Below are positions 7,240 to 14,255 of a stretch of 20,520 bases of DNA, piece after piece; within the stretch, counting starts at the first letter, position 1, and every line of letters begins with the position of its first letter. The position numbers were made by a program, and so were the translations under genes. This DNA is from Spirochaetaceae bacterium (GTDB taxonomy: Bacteria; Spirochaetota; Spirochaetia; DSM-27196; SKKC01), in the NCBI GenBank assembly GCA_003554375.1, contig PWGF01000247.1, positions 1 through 20,520 on the forward strand. Direction: 5' to 3'. Under the pieces are notes generated by a model that saw only the letters and a program-made list of their open reading frames with translations, did no database searches and was not told the origin of the DNA.

Positions 7240-8484
7240 ATGAAAAGCGAGGAGGCACGCGATCAGGCCGCATATAGCCGGATGCTGGCGTACGATCGAC
7301 GGTTTGATTACCTGGAGCAGAAAGACCGGTACTATTTGGCCCGGCCCGAAGTGGTGGCAAAACTCGCGGTAATCGGCCTTGGGGTCAACGGCCGTGGCCA
7401 TATCGTGAGCGCGCTTACCGAGGGGCGGAGCGTGATCCGGGGGATATACGATCCGCACGAGGGCAGCGTCCAGGCGGCAATAGAGGCGCATCAACAGGTG
7501 GCTCCTGCCGGCCATGTGCTCCGCTATCGCACTGTGGATGAAGCGGTTGAGGACGGTGAAGTGGACGGGTACATCGTTGCTACGCCGAACTACACTCACC
7601 TCGATGTCCTCAAGAAAGTGCTGGAGGCAGGAAAGCCGGTCTTCCTGGAGAAGCCGATGGCCTCCACGGTCACCGATGCCCGTACCATCATGGAACTGGT
7701 ACGACGCTCCAAAGCACGGGTGCAGGTGGGACTCCAGTACCGCTACAAGGCCATGTACGTGGAGGCGATTGCGGAGCTTCTGGAGCGCCGCTCGATCGGG
7801 GAGATCAAGACGCTCCGAATCTCGGAGCACCGGATCCCCTTCCTGGACAAGGTGGAACAGTGGAATAAGTTCTCCGAGCTTTCCGGCGGGACGCTCGTGG
7901 AGAAGTGCTGCCACTACTTTGATCTATTCAACCTATTCGCCCAAGCCAGACCGACGTGCGTACTGGCAAGCGGTAGCCAGGCAGTCAACTACCCCGACTT
8001 CGAGTACCGGGGGCGAAGCTCCGACATACTCGACAATGCTGATGTCATCGTCGAGTATGCAAATGGCGTCCGGGCCAACTTCGACTTGTGCATGTTTGCC
8101 CCGATGTTCTATGAGGAGCTCGTAGCGTGTGGGACCGGAGGGCGCCTCCGGACATACGAGCAGGAGGACTTCACCTCCGCCGACAGCTTCAAGTCGTCTC
8201 TGGAGATTCACCCCGGGGAGATGAGGCCTGCGCGCTATAGCGAGCCACGCTATGCAGGCGTGATTCGGCAACTCGGTCACAGCGGAGCCGATTTCTTCGC
8301 GCAGAGCGCATTCGTGGATTTCATCCAGGACCCTGAGGCGCCCGTTCCTACGGTGGAAGAAGGGCTTTGGTCCGTCGTGGTCGGCGCGGCGGCTGAAGCC
8401 GCGATTGAGCGTGGAGCAGCAGTTTCGGTTGCTTCCTTTCTGCGAGAGCACGGTATCACCGAATTGGCCAAGGAGCTCGAGTGA
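7240..8484 (+). CDS. Gfo/Idh/MocA-family NAD(P)-dependent oxidoreductase
   Basis: A 414-residue cytoplasmic enzyme starting at ATG 7240, directly after GGAGG at 7231; the frame is open further upstream but without support. The Rossmann motif GLGVNGRG is at 47-54, the family signature LEKPM with catalytic Lys138 is at 136-140, and the active-site segment EKCCHYFDLF is at 221-230 (His225, Asp228). About 40 residues precede the Rossmann fold, whereas most members begin within a few residues of it. Members oxidise sugar or cyclitol hydroxyls; some relatives (GH109, GH188) use bound NAD to hydrolyse glycosides, and GH188 enzymes release sulfoquinovose. Neither role can be settled by eye. It follows the permeases after 199 bases holding a GTCCGG/CCGGAC inverted repeat (7072-7077, 7100-7105), and precedes the sulfatase by 62 bases. 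Confidence 0.88.
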   Translation: MKSEEARDQAAYSRMLAYDRRFDYLEQKDRYYLARPEVVAKLAVIGLGVNGRGHIVSALTEGRSVIRGIYDPHEGSVQAAIEAHQQVAPAGHVLRYRTVDEAVEDGEVDGYIVATPNYTHLDVLKKVLEAGKPVFLEKPMASTVTDARTIMELVRRSKARVQVGLQYRYKAMYVEAIAELLERRSIGEIKTLRISEHRIPFLDKVEQWNKFSELSGGTLVEKCCHYFDLFNLFAQARPTCVLASGSQAVNYPDFEYRGRSSDILDNADVIVEYANGVRANFDLCMFAPMFYEELVACGTGGRLRTYEQEDFTSADSFKSSLEIHPGEMRPARYSEPRYAGVIRQLGHSGADFFAQSAFVDFIQDPEAPVPTVEEGLWSVVVGAAAEAAIERGAAVSVASFLREHGITELAKELE

Positions 8485-8546
8485 TCCCGCGATCGTTGCA
8501 GGCCGGCTCGGGGAGCGCCGCTTGGGAGAAGTGCCGGAGGTGAGTC

Positions 8547-10058
8547 GTGCGCATAGTGTATATCGATATCGATGCGTGCAATCCCGAGCACCTGGGGTGC
8601 TACGGCTACCCGCGCAACACGAGCCCTCGGATCGACCGGATCGCGCAGGAGGGAACGCTCCTCACGAACTGCTACGCCTCCGACGCACCGTGTCTTCCGT
8701 CTCGCACCGCGCTCTATAGCGGGCGATTCGGCATACAAACCGGGGTTGTCGGCCACGGGGGAACCGCCGCCGAGCCTCGGGGTGAGGGACAGGGACGCGA
8801 TTTCCAGGACAGCTTCACGCGGGATGGGCTTGCCTCGCAGCTGAAGGACATCGGGTACCATACGACACTGGTTTCCCCCTTCGCCGAGCGCCACTCGGCT
8901 CACTGGTTCAATGCGGGCTTCGCCGAGATCCACAACACCGGCCTGTGCGGGATGGAGAGTGTCGAGGAAGTGCTGCCGGTGGTGGGGGAGTGGCTGTCGC
9001 GTCGCGGAAGGGAGGACGATTGGTATCTCCACGTGAACTTCTGGGACGCTCATACTCCCTATCGCGTCCCGGCGCGCTACGGTGAGCCGTTCGCCGGAGA
9101 GGCTTTGCCGCCGTGGCTGGAGGACTCCGCGCAGCTAAAGCGGCACATGGAGCTTCCGGGACCGCACACCGCGCTCGACGTGGGTATGTACGGAGACGGC
9201 CCTGCTCGGGGCTCTCGGTGGGACGTCGCGCGCATAGATTCCACCGACGCTTTGCGGCGCTGGATCGACGGGTACGATACGGCTATTCGTTATGTTGACG
9301 ACGCGATCGGTCGAATCGTCGATCAGCTTCGTGAGCTCGGTGTCTATGAGGATACCGCGATTGTCATATCCGCCGACCACGGAGAGTGCCAGGGGCATCT
9401 GGGCATCTACGGCGAGCACGGGACGGCCGATCAGGGAACGTGCCGCATACCGCTCATCGTTCGGTGGCCCGGCGGCCGGCAAGGGGCGGTCGACTCGGAG
9501 TTGCACTATCACGTCGACTGGGCTCCCACGCTCATCGAGATGGCCGGAAGCATTGTGCCGGAGAGCTACGACGGTAAGAGCTTCGCTCGGTCGCTGAGTA
9601 AGGGCGAGCATGCCGGGCGCGACTATCTGGTGCTCAGCCAGTGCGCCCATGTCTGCCAGCGCTCGGTGCGGTGGGACCGGTGGCTCTACATCCGCACGTA
9701 CCACGACGGGTTTCACGACTACCCCGAAGAGATGCTGTTTGACCTCCGGCACGATCCGCGAGAACAGCGGAACGCTGCCACGCAGAACCCGGAAGCGTGC
9801 CGGGAAGGCGCCCGAACCCTGGAGCGCTGGAGAAACGAGCAGCTGCAGAAGATGGTGGCGACCTCCGGTGGCGCATCCGATCCGCTGTGGACCGTGATGA
9901 GGGAAGGGGGGCCGTTCCATGCGCGGACGGTGAAGCCGGGAATGCCCGGCTCTCCTGAGGCTATTGAGGCCTATTTCCGGCGGCTCGAGGAGACCGGCCG
10001 CGCACCCCCCGCCCGCCGAATGCGGGCGCGCTCACGCCCGTTCCGCTCGGGCACCTGA
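8547..10058 (+). CDS. Cys-type sulfatase (arylsulfatase family S1)
   Basis: Hydrolyses a sulfate ester. 503 residues from GTG 8547, preceded by an ideal GGAGGTGA at 8536. The formylglycine motif is CLPSR at 49-53, so Cys49 must be oxidised by a formylglycine-generating enzyme or a radical-SAM maturase, neither of which is in the window. Metal-site residues visible: Asp7 and Asp9 in IDIDACNPEHLGCYGY, and Asp277-His278 in ISADHGE; HVNFWDAHTPY is near 162-172. No signal peptide, so it acts in the cytoplasm, presumably on a small sulfated sugar after import. The C-terminal tail is rich in Arg and Pro and poorly conserved in appearance. Last gene of the importer unit; a CGCCC-GGAA-GGGCG hairpin (10097-10110) lies downstream. 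Exact substrate subfamily not recognised. Confidence 0.92.
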   Translation: MRIVYIDIDACNPEHLGCYGYPRNTSPRIDRIAQEGTLLTNCYASDAPCLPSRTALYSGRFGIQTGVVGHGGTAAEPRGEGQGRDFQDSFTRDGLASQLKDIGYHTTLVSPFAERHSAHWFNAGFAEIHNTGLCGMESVEEVLPVVGEWLSRRGREDDWYLHVNFWDAHTPYRVPARYGEPFAGEALPPWLEDSAQLKRHMELPGPHTALDVGMYGDGPARGSRWDVARIDSTDALRRWIDGYDTAIRYVDDAIGRIVDQLRELGVYEDTAIVISADHGECQGHLGIYGEHGTADQGTCRIPLIVRWPGGRQGAVDSELHYHVDWAPTLIEMAGSIVPESYDGKSFARSLSKGEHAGRDYLVLSQCAHVCQRSVRWDRWLYIRTYHDGFHDYPEEMLFDLRHDPREQRNAATQNPEACREGARTLERWRNEQLQKMVATSGGASDPLWTVMREGGPFHARTVKPGMPGSPEAIEAYFRRLEETGRAPPARRMRARSRPFRSGT

Positions 10059-10337
10059 CGGAGGCCGACAACCGCTTCGAACGCCGTTGGACGACGCGCC
10101 CGGAAGGGCGGCGCCGAGTCCGCCCGCTTGGCCGAAGGGGTCGCTTCGTGCTATCACCCACAAAGACTGTGCCCCGAAGGGCGTGAGGCGACGGGTGTTG
10201 GCGCTTCCCGGCAGGGCTACGGCAGCGCCCGACAGTTCTCAGCGGCGGCATCCGGGTTTGGGTCCGCCTTATGAACAACTCTCCTCGCCTCACGCTCCAG
10301 GTCGGGCGCGAGCTGAAAAGGCTTGGAGGTGAACGGC
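10059..10337. other. 279-base gap without recognised gene
   Basis: Short open frames on both strands have no family features and no ribosome sites. A small GGAA-loop hairpin at 10097-10110 may mark the end of the sulfatase transcript. No clear promoter for the downstream genes was found. Confidence 0.45.
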
Positions 10338-10730
10338 ATGACGAAAGGCGGGGACTCGCAAAGCGGAAATTCAGGGGGAACGGCCGCGACGCCGGATGCA
10401 ACGGCCTTCGACTCGTATCAGCAGGCTTCGCGGAAGACGTGGAACCACGTCGCGATGGACGACCCCATTGTGTACCCCACGATGGGCCTTCTCAACGAAG
10501 CCGGTGAGGTTGCCGGGAAGGTCAAGAAGATCTTCCGGGACCGTGGCGGGGCGATTTCGGAGGAGGACCGGCAGGCGCTGCGCAAGGAGCTGGGCGACGT
10601 GCTCTGGTATCTGGCTCAGATCTGTACCGAGCTGGATCTCGATATGAGCGATGTGGCGCAAGCGAATATCCGGAAACTCTACGATCGCTACGACCGGGGC
10701 ACCATCCGCGGTGATGGAGACGAGCGATGA
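10338..10730 (+). CDS. MazG-like nucleotide pyrophosphohydrolase
   Basis: A 130-residue protein of the all-alpha NTP pyrophosphatase superfamily, which hydrolyses nucleoside triphosphates to monophosphate and pyrophosphate, often as house-cleaning. ATG 10338 follows GGAGGTGA at 10325-10332. The metal-binding pattern is NEAGEVAG (Glu54, Glu57) followed by KELGDVLWYL (Glu84, Asp87), the expected ExxE...ExxD. The first 20 residues are a low-complexity Gly/Ser/Thr tail, unlike the compact family start. It lies upstream of the PLP decarboxylase, and its stop overlaps an ATG (ATGA at 10727-10730), which opens a nine-codon mini-ORF. Substrate unknown. Confidence 0.87.
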   Translation: MTKGGDSQSGNSGGTAATPDATAFDSYQQASRKTWNHVAMDDPIVYPTMGLLNEAGEVAGKVKKIFRDRGGAISEEDRQALRKELGDVLWYLAQICTELDLDMSDVAQANIRKLYDRYDRGTIRGDGDER

Positions 10731-10761
10731 GCGCTGGTAAGGGAGACGAGCCATGAGCGCT
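10716..10761 (+). repeat. Tandem duplication of a translation start region
   Basis: The 20-base segment at 10716-10735 is repeated at 10742-10761 with one mismatch, a period of 26. Each copy contains GGAGACGAG and an ATGAGCGCT start. The second copy is the real start of the decarboxylase; the first ATG overlaps the stop of the MazG-like gene. Confidence 0.88.
10727..10756 (+). CDS. Nine-codon mini-ORF between mazG-like gene and decarboxylase
   Basis: Reads MSAGKGDEP and stop. Its ATG overlaps the upstream TGA (ATGA at 10727) and its TGA overlaps the decarboxylase ATG (ATGA at 10753). GGAGACGAG precedes it. It arose from the 26-base duplication and may pass ribosomes on by translational coupling. 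Nothing shows that the peptide itself has a function. Confidence 0.4.
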   Translation: MSAGKGDEP

Positions 10762-12222
10762 AAGGAAGAGAGAACTCGTCGAGACGATGTCGCCGGCTAC
10801 CAGGGCTACCACATGACGCCGGCGGAGTTCCGGCGCCGCGGCTATCAGCTGGTTGATTGGGTGGCGAACTACATGGAGTGCGTCGAGGATTACCCCGTGC
10901 GGAGCCGCGTTCAGCCCGGAGACGTACGGGCAGCGTTGCCGGAAGAAGCTCCGGACGGCCCTGAATCGTTTGATGAGATGATCGCGGATGTCGACCGTGC
11001 TATCCTTCCCGGGATTACGCATTGGCAGTCGCCTGGATTTTTCGCGTATTTCCCGTCGAACACCTCGGGACCCTCTATTTTGGGCGAGCTCCTGTCGGCC
11101 GGGCTCGGCGTCCAAGGTATGCTGTGGTCAACGAGCCCCGCATGTACGGAACTCGAAACGCTGGTCATGGACTGGGTACAGAGGATGCTCGGGCTTCCGG
11201 AGGGGTTTCGCTCCGACCGTGGCGGAGGGGGCGTTATTCAGGACTCGGCGTCGAGCGCCGTGCTCTGCGCCATTGTCGCGGCGCGCGAGCGGGCCACAGA
11301 GGGGGCGATCAACCGTGACGGCGCCTCGGGCGGACTCACCGCGTACGCGTCGGAGCACGTTCACAGCTCCGTCGAGAAAGGCGTGCGGGTCGCGGGCTTT
11401 GGGGAGACGAAGCTCCGCAAGGTCTCGACCGACCGGAAATACGCGATGGATGTGGCGGAGCTCGAGCGCGCAATTGAACAGGATCGGGAAGCGGGACTGG
11501 TGCCGGCTTTCGTTTGCGCCACGGTGGGAAGCACCTCTTCGCATGCGTTCGATCCGGTGGCGGCGATTGCAGAGGTCTGTCGGCGCGAGGGCATTTGGCT
11601 GCACGTCGATGCGGCGCTTGCCGGAACCGCGGCGGTATGTCCTGAGTTCCGGTGGGTGCATGACGGCCTCGAAGGGGCGGACAGTTACTGCTTCAATCCG
11701 CACAAGTGGATGTTCACCAACTTCGACTGCGATTGCTTCTACGTTAGAGACCGCGGCGCCCTCGTCTCGGCGCTGAGCGTCCTTCCGGAGTACCTGCGGA
11801 ACGCGGCTACCGAAAGTGGGGCGGTCATCGACTACCGTGATTGGCAGATCCCGTTGGGACGGCGGTTCCGCGCGCTCAAGCTCTGGTTCGTCATCCGGCA
11901 CTATGGCGTCGAAGGGCTCCGCTACCATGTTCGGAGGCATGTGGAGCTTGCGCAGGAGTTTGCGCGGTGGGTCGATGAGTCGGAGGAGTTCGAGCGGGTT
12001 GCTCCGGCTCCGCTGACGCTGGTCTGTTTCCGCTCAGTGAAAGGCGATGAGGCGACGGAACGGATCGAAGAGACCGTCAACGAAGGCGGCCGCGTTTTCT
12101 TGACCCATACCAAGCTGGACGATCGATACGTGCTTCGACTCTCGGTGGGGCAGACGTGGACCGAGCATCGGCACGTAGCAACAGCCTGGGAGGAGCTTCG
12201 TGCCGCCGCGCAAGAAGTATAG
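10753..12222 (+). CDS. Group II PLP-dependent decarboxylase, aromatic L-amino acid decarboxylase type
   Basis: A 489-residue cytoplasmic enzyme that removes CO2 from an amino acid to give an amine. ATG 10753 overlaps the mini-ORF stop. Visible motifs in order: VIQDSASSAV at 161-170, AYASEHVHSSVEKG with the PLP-stacking His204, HVDAALAGTAAVCPEFR with Asp286 that binds the pyridine nitrogen, and FNPHKWMFTNFDCDC with the PLP lysine Lys318. LPEYLRNAA at 344-352 aligns with the mobile loop whose tyrosine (Tyr347 here) protonates the substrate in true decarboxylases, arguing against an aldehyde synthase (Tyr to Phe). DYRDWQIPLGRRFRALKLW further supports the aromatic/histidine decarboxylase group. 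Length matches the family (470-490). Tyrosine, DOPA, phenylalanine or tryptophan are candidate substrates. No amino acid antiporter gene is adjacent, so a tyramine-type acid-resistance cassette is not evident. Confidence 0.9.
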   Translation: MSAKEERTRRDDVAGYQGYHMTPAEFRRRGYQLVDWVANYMECVEDYPVRSRVQPGDVRAALPEEAPDGPESFDEMIADVDRAILPGITHWQSPGFFAYFPSNTSGPSILGELLSAGLGVQGMLWSTSPACTELETLVMDWVQRMLGLPEGFRSDRGGGGVIQDSASSAVLCAIVAARERATEGAINRDGASGGLTAYASEHVHSSVEKGVRVAGFGETKLRKVSTDRKYAMDVAELERAIEQDREAGLVPAFVCATVGSTSSHAFDPVAAIAEVCRREGIWLHVDAALAGTAAVCPEFRWVHDGLEGADSYCFNPHKWMFTNFDCDCFYVRDRGALVSALSVLPEYLRNAATESGAVIDYRDWQIPLGRRFRALKLWFVIRHYGVEGLRYHVRRHVELAQEFARWVDESEEFERVAPAPLTLVCFRSVKGDEATERIEETVNEGGRVFLTHTKLDDRYVLRLSVGQTWTEHRHVATAWEELRAAAQEV

Positions 12223-12292
12223 ACGGTGACGGGGCGCCGGGCGTCGGCGCGGCCCCGCGGAGGCGCAGGCAGCAGCAGGACACGGCGATAGC

Positions 12293-13066
12293 ATGGCCAA
12301 ATACGCACTCGGAATACAGTACGATGGGACCGATTTTGCGGGATGGCAGTACCAGCCCGGCCTCCGAACGGTGCAGCAGGAGCTCTTCGAGGCGATGAAG
12401 CGGGTCCTTGGCGGCAAGCAGGAGATCGTTGTCGCGGGCCGTACGGATCGAGGGGTACATGCGGAGGGGCAGGTTGCTCACCTTCGCACTCGACGCGCCG
12501 TTGCACCGGAATCGACGAGGGTAGCTCTGAACGACGCGCTTCCGAAATCGATCCACATCTACGGGTTGGTGCGGGTATCGCACAGGTTCCATGCCCGGTT
12601 CAGCGCCCGTTCGCGCCAATACCGCTATCAGCTAACTGTTTCGCATAGTCCGTTTCTTCGGCGATTCGCGTGGAGGATTCCGCCGCTCGTGGATCTCGAT
12701 CGATTGCGGAGAGCAATCGCAATGGTGGAAGGGACCCACGAGTTTCACCGCTTCCAGCGGAAGACGCCCGTCGGGAAGTCCCGACGGTGCATGATCGAGG
12801 AGACGAGTGTCGAGTGCATCGACGAGCGGCGGGTATGGATACGGTTCAGAGGGGACCGCTTCCTCCGCAATATGGTCCGTCTTATCGTCGGCGGGGCCGT
12901 CGACGTGGCGGCAGGTTCCATCGAGCTGGAGCAGTTCCAGGGGCTGCTCCATTGCGCGAATGTGGCGGGAACGCCTACGCTGGCGCCGGCTCACGGCCTC
13001 TTCTTGGAACGCGTGGCGTACGATGAGCTGGAGCTGCCGGCCCCGCCTGCGGGGCCGGGTGGGTAG
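12293..13066 (+). CDS. truA: tRNA pseudouridine(38-40) synthase
   Basis: Converts uridines 38, 39 and 40 in the anticodon arm of many tRNAs to pseudouridine. 257 residues, normal for TruA. Starts MAKYALGIQYDGTDFAGWQY, and the catalytic aspartate is Asp52 in GRTDRGVHA. FHARFSARSRQYRY near 99-112 and FLRNMVRLIVGG near 190-201 are further TruA signatures. The ribosome site before ATG 12293 is weak (CAGGA). It lies 71 bases past the decarboxylase with no visible promoter and may be cotranscribed. The last codons (APPAGPGG) are spelled by a strong GC hairpin. Housekeeping gene with no evident link to its neighbours. Confidence 0.96.
   Translation: MAKYALGIQYDGTDFAGWQYQPGLRTVQQELFEAMKRVLGGKQEIVVAGRTDRGVHAEGQVAHLRTRRAVAPESTRVALNDALPKSIHIYGLVRVSHRFHARFSARSRQYRYQLTVSHSPFLRRFAWRIPPLVDLDRLRRAIAMVEGTHEFHRFQRKTPVGKSRRCMIEETSVECIDERRVWIRFRGDRFLRNMVRLIVGGAVDVAAGSIELEQFQGLLHCANVAGTPTLAPAHGLFLERVAYDELELPAPPAGPGG
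13037..13058. terminator. 10-bp GC hairpin at the end of truA
   Basis: CCGGCCCCGC (13037-13046) and GCGGGGCCGG (13049-13058) are perfect complements with almost no loop. It overlaps the last truA codons. No T run follows, so it may be a 3-prime end stabiliser or a weak terminator between convergent genes rather than a classical one. Confidence 0.45.
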
Positions 13067-13256
13067 GCCGGCGGCGAGAAGACGATGAAGGGGGCGTCTC
13101 GGGCGTCTGCTCCCTCCTCAATTACCCCACCATGTCTTTTAGCCAAGCGCGGGGGCGGGGCTGCTTGCCGCCGGCAGCTTCCAACCAGGTGCCGTGGGCC
13201 GGACAGCTGTGACAGTCTCCTACGTCCCGCAAGCCTGACCTTGCGTCGGCTCCAAA

Positions 13257-13829
13257 CTAGAAAGCGATGGATACCAGAACTCCGACCGGAAAGCTCAATC
13301 CGTCTTGGGCAGCCAGTCGTTCGCGGACTGTTTGGTCGCCGATCGCCACTTCGAGGTCGATGAGCGAGAGCTCGTACCGAACCCCGGCTTGTGGAGCTAC
13401 GGAGATCCAATCGAATATCAGGCGATATCCAACGTGGGCCTGTACGCCGAACCGTGTGGCATTCTCGCTGACGCGGGTCTCTTCTGGGTCCTCCCACCCA
13501 ACGGTGGCGTAGCCGACTATCCCGGCACCTCCAATGTACAGCTCCTCGAGCGTTCCCTCGAGATAGTGGTTCGCTCCCGCGTCGACGAGGAGTTGCCAAA
13601 AGGTGAACTCAGCCGGAGTGATGAGCCCCTGGAGACCGAGCTGCCAGTTGAAGTAGTTCGGACTTACAAAAGCGCTAATACCGTCGTCGATTGCTCGTTC
13701 ATACGTTCCTCCGTAGTATCCAAGTAAAGGACCTAAGAGGTTAGCGGAGATGAGGTTTTCAGGACCATCGTCATTTGCAGAAACTAGAGAAGCGCTGCAG
13801 AGTATAAGCATGACAGCGAAAACCGACAT
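13257..13829 (-). CDS. Small outer-membrane beta-barrel protein, function unknown
   Basis: A 190-residue exported protein. ATG 13829 is followed by a signal peptide (SVFAVMLILCSASLVSA, cleavage before NDD near residue 19). GGAGG lies 14 bases before the ATG, somewhat far, so an unusual start a few codons upstream cannot be excluded. The mature part alternates polar and hydrophobic residues in short strands, has many Gly and Tyr, and ends in LVSIAF, a terminal aromatic as expected for insertion by the BAM machinery. It resembles small barrel proteins of the OMP_b-brl kind, but I do not recognise the family. It is convergent with truA and transcribed away from the GntP symporter gene. Base composition upstream is less GC-rich than the neighbours. 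Transport role unproven. Confidence 0.72.
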   Translation of the reverse strand: MSVFAVMLILCSASLVSANDDGPENLISANLLGPLLGYYGGTYERAIDDGISAFVSPNYFNWQLGLQGLITPAEFTFWQLLVDAGANHYLEGTLEELYIGGAGIVGYATVGWEDPEETRVSENATRFGVQAHVGYRLIFDWISVAPQAGVRYELSLIDLEVAIGDQTVRERLAAQDGLSFPVGVLVSIAF

Positions 13830-13864
13830 GCGTCGTATATAAACCTCCAAGATATGATCCAATA

Positions 13865-13894
13865 ATGATTCGCACGCAACACAAACGATGTCAA
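13865..13894 (-). promoter_or_regulatory. Possible promoter for the outer-membrane protein gene
   Basis: On the minus strand TTGACA (13894-13889), 18-base spacer, AATCAT (13870-13865). The -35 is perfect and the -10 poor. It lies about 40 bases before the start codon. Confidence 0.4.
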
Positions 13895-13941
13895 GTATCG
13901 CCTGCCGGGGTTGCAGACCGCCGGAAAGGCGCCTCGGCGAC

Positions 13942-13962
13942 AAACGCTGTGGAAACGCTGTG
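13942..13962. repeat. Short direct repeat
   Basis: AAACGCTGTG occurs at 13942-13951 and again at 13953-13962, a period of 11. Meaning unknown. Confidence 0.6.
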
Positions 13963-14255
13963 CAACATTTCGCTCCTCGCGTGCGGAGGCGCGACAAGAA
14001 AGCGGTAACCACTTGTAGTGCATAGTCGTGTAACTGAAGCAGAAACAAGCGCAACCTTTCAGATTACGCCGCACTAAACCGAAGCAAATGAACGTTTGTT
14101 GCTTGCACGCACGGGAATTCGGGTTTAGGCTTCTTACTGACAACATAACTGTCGGAAGGTCGCGGCGGTCGGGGGACTGATCGACCAGCTTCCCGGTGCG
14201 TTGGATCCGCCGTGAGCTCGCCACACTCGGTCTGATATGCCAGGAGGTGTGTCCT

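Larger units (their letters stand above)
13830..14255. other. 426-base divergent regulatory gap
   Basis: Between the outer-membrane protein and the symporter, visibly less GC-rich than the coding regions. It holds the candidate minus-strand promoter above, an 11-base direct repeat (13942-13962) and an imperfect palindrome CTGACA/TGTCGG at about 14136-14156, which might bind a regulator of the symporter. The ribosome site AGGAGGTG (14242-14249) belongs to the symporter. No gene with family features was found; open frames here are shadows or extensions. Confidence 0.55.

Noticed and set aside
9961..10401. Open frames on both strands over the gap after the sulfatase
   Set aside because: No ribosome sites and Arg/Pro/Ser-rich products; they overlap the sulfatase and MazG-like genes.
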